Shown in pieces: positions 62,324 to 64,000 of a stretch of 64,000 nucleotides of DNA. Position 1 is the stretch's first letter; each line of letters opens with the position of its first letter. Source of the stretch: Mucilaginibacter sp. L3T2-6 (GTDB taxonomy: Bacteria; Bacteroidota; Bacteroidia; Sphingobacteriales; Sphingobacteriaceae); the NCBI RefSeq assembly GCF_030519355.1, contig NZ_JAUMKC010000002.1:1-64000 (forward strand), in the 5' to 3' direction. The translations under genes were made by a program, and so were the position numbers. The notes under the pieces are model-generated. The model worked only from the letters and a program-made list of their open reading frames with translations. It ran no database searches and was not told the DNA's origin.

Positions 62324-62348
62324 TCCATTTACTTATTTTAGCCCCTTA

Positions 62349-63671
62349 ATGGAAGAAAAAAATAATAAGAAAACCATCTGGGCATGGTGCATGTTCGATT
62401 GGGCTAATCAATCTTATAATATGGTGATCATCTCCACCATATTTCCCGCCTATTTTGTTGCAATAACCGCTAACCCCAAAAACGGGAATATGGTTAACTT
62501 TTTCGGGCATCAGTATGTAAATACCGTATTATCAACCTATATTCTCGCATTTTCGTACCTGGTTGTGGTGGCATTATTGCCGATATTAACTTCGATCGCC
62601 GATTACCGCGGGGCCAAGAAGTCATATCTTCAGTTATTTACATGGATGGGTAGCCTGGCCTGCGCCGGTTTGTTTTTTTTACAGCAGGGAAAACCACTGG
62701 AAACGCCTTTAATATGCTATGCGTTGGCGTCGATAGGCTATTGCGGAGGATTTGTGTTTTATAACTCCTACCTGCCGCAGATCGCCACGGTCGACCAGCA
62801 GGATGCAGTAAGCGCAAAAGGTTTTATATATGGCTTTATCGGCAGTGTTGTAGTGCAGGTGCTTTGCCTTATTCCCATTGAATTCCCGAAAACATTTGGA
62901 GTGACGGATGATATGGCTGCACGCATTTCTTTTCTGATTGTATTTATCTGGTGGATAGGATTTGCTATAATTCCCTTCCTGAAATTACCCAAGGGTGTTC
63001 CGAACGCCGGCTCGCATAATTACAACGTTTTTACCGGCGGGTTTAAAGAGCTGGCGAAAGTATTCAATAAAGTAAGGCAAATGCCGTTATTAAAACGATT
63101 TTTAGGGGCCTTTTTCTTTTATTCGGTAGGCGTGCAAACCATTATGCTGGTGGCCGCCAACTTTGCCGCTAAGGAGCTGCATATGAATGATGATTCGCTG
63201 ATCCCCATTATCCTGGTAATACAATTACTGGCCGTAGTTGGCGCTTTGATCACCTCTAAATCATCGGAAAAATATGGTAACGTTAAAACGCTGATAGGCC
63301 TGGTGGCGATTTGGACGGTGATATGCTGCTGCGTGTATTTCGTAACAACGGTTAAGCAGTTTTATGTCGCCGCCGTTGTCGTAGGTCTGGTGATGGGTGG
63401 TGTACAGTCGCTGTCACGTTCTACTTATTCCAAATACCTGCCGCCAAATATCCCGGATACCGCTTCTTTTTTCAGCTTTTACGATGTGACGGAAAAGCTA
63501 TCGATAGTTGTCGGCCTGTTTGCCTTTGCATTTGTTGAGGCGCAGACCCATGAGATGCGCAACTCAGCGCTGACGCTGGATTGCTTCTTTGCACTTGGCT
63601 TGTTTTTGCTGATTGTATTGTTGCTGGCAGAAAAGAAAAGGCCAATGGCTGACATAGAAGTGCCGGTGTGA
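62349..63671 (+). CDS. UMF1-family MFS transporter
   Basis: A 440-residue membrane protein with about twelve hydrophobic segments and the opening typical of the UMF1 (Atg22-like) branch of the major facilitator superfamily: WAWCMFDWANQSYNMVIIST. Other landmarks are LPILTSIADYRGAKKS after helix 2 and GGVQSLSRSTYSKYLP in the second half. The substrate is unknown; the fungal relatives export amino acids from the vacuole. It stands after the Bat operon behind a heptanucleotide repeat and probably has its own promoter. Confidence 0.9.
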   Translation: MEEKNNKKTIWAWCMFDWANQSYNMVIISTIFPAYFVAITANPKNGNMVNFFGHQYVNTVLSTYILAFSYLVVVALLPILTSIADYRGAKKSYLQLFTWMGSLACAGLFFLQQGKPLETPLICYALASIGYCGGFVFYNSYLPQIATVDQQDAVSAKGFIYGFIGSVVVQVLCLIPIEFPKTFGVTDDMAARISFLIVFIWWIGFAIIPFLKLPKGVPNAGSHNYNVFTGGFKELAKVFNKVRQMPLLKRFLGAFFFYSVGVQTIMLVAANFAAKELHMNDDSLIPIILVIQLLAVVGALITSKSSEKYGNVKTLIGLVAIWTVICCCVYFVTTVKQFYVAAVVVGLVMGGVQSLSRSTYSKYLPPNIPDTASFFSFYDVTEKLSIVVGLFAFAFVEAQTHEMRNSALTLDCFFALGLFLLIVLLLAEKKRPMADIEVPV

Positions 63672-63713
63672 GAAAGTAATTTGCCTGAATAAAACTAAGT
63701 TTGAATAGAGCCC

Positions 63714-64000
63714 ATGGAACAAACCGCATCATACTGGATAAATCAACTTCAATTGCAGCCTCATCCCGAGGGCGGATTTTATAAGGAAGTTTTCCGGTCG
63801 GAAACTGAAGTGATGCGGCCACCCTCGCTGCTTACAAAAAGAGCTTGTACTTCCATCTACTATCTTTTGGAAGGTGAAGATTTCTCGGGGTTTCATCGTA
63901 TCGCTTCAGACGAGATCTGGTATTTTCATAAAGGCGCGCCGCTGCATATCCATGTAATTGATGAAAACGAAGAGCATTTAACGCTTGAACTTTCTGACGA
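63714..64000 (+). CDS. Cupin domain protein, DUF985 family (partial, cut by window edge)
   Basis: The first 95 residues of a cupin of the DUF985 family, cut by the end of the window. The opening ASYWINQLQLQPHPEGGFYK with the EGGFYKE motif, then TSIYYLLEGEDFSGFHRIAS and DEIWYFHKGAPLHIHVI, match the family. In these proteins the His and Glu of the last segment often bind a metal or a sugar nucleotide. It starts 42 bases after the UMF1 transporter gene and may be transcribed with it. Function unknown. Confidence 0.88.
   Translation, partial: MEQTASYWINQLQLQPHPEGGFYKEVFRSETEVMRPPSLLTKRACTSIYYLLEGEDFSGFHRIASDEIWYFHKGAPLHIHVIDENEEHLTLELSD

Overview
The window reads as a stretch of a Bacteroidetes chromosome, most likely Sphingobacteriaceae and probably Mucilaginibacter-like. 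This is inferred from gene content and promoter form, not from a marker gene. The support is a flexirubin/aryl-polyene-dialkylresorcinol pigment cluster, a complete Bat (aerotolerance) operon, a P. stutzeri-type rhamnose isomerase, an UMF1-type transporter, and promoters of the TTTG / TAnnTTTG kind with little Shine-Dalgarno use. No rRNA, tRNA, integrase, transposase or convincing CRISPR array was seen.

Layout. 1-6646: a start-less GNAT acetyltransferase, a secreted beta-helix protein, then a minus-strand group (PLP decarboxylase, M24 peptidase, nitrilase-family amidohydrolase, AraC regulator) divergent from a LysR regulator. 6865-11255: fructose-1,6-bisphosphatase, a DUF1015 protein and a three-PAS histidine kinase. 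11288-31010: the pigment cluster, about 20 kb in several transcription units. The minus-strand unit 14816-11288 encodes enoyl reductase, dehydratase, ketosynthase, ACP and phosphopantetheinyl transferase. The plus-strand unit 15036-21333 encodes a secreted protein, DarA, DarB, an unknown protein, a BtrH-like acyltransferase, an ABC exporter and an ACP. Minus-strand genes 28746-21511 encode tyrosine ammonia-lyase, ketoreductase, dehydratase, four ketosynthase-like proteins and a second dehydratase. A CoA-ligase-like adenylating enzyme follows at 31010-29715. A likely division of labour is that TAL and the ligase make and activate 4-coumarate, the KS/KR/DH set extends it to an aryl polyene, the DarA/DarB/enoyl-reductase set makes a saturated dialkylresorcinol, and the BtrH-like protein may join the two.

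28747-29714 is a repeat-rich gap. 31220-43640 is a mixed region: esterase, a tiny proline-rich secreted protein, a beta-propeller lipoprotein, a secreted Hint-domain protein, a Tat-exported aminotransferase next to a Tat-exported amine oxidase, an M61 peptidase, a 38-residue membrane protein, a large outer-membrane barrel protein and a TlpA-like thioredoxin.

43681-49771: a GAF-domain protein divergent from an overlapping two-gene unit, an HD phosphohydrolase fused to a Pycsar-effector-type membrane domain followed by polyphosphate kinase. This unit is the best candidate for a poorly described signalling or defence system. 49827-52632: rhamnulokinase-like kinase and rhamnose isomerase. 53095-53265: a 56-residue membrane protein. 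53625-62122: MoxR, DUF58, a BatD-like protein, BatA, BatB, BatC, BatD and BatE, driven by a near-perfect Bacteroidetes promoter. 62349-64000: an UMF1 transporter and the start of a DUF985 cupin gene cut by the window edge.
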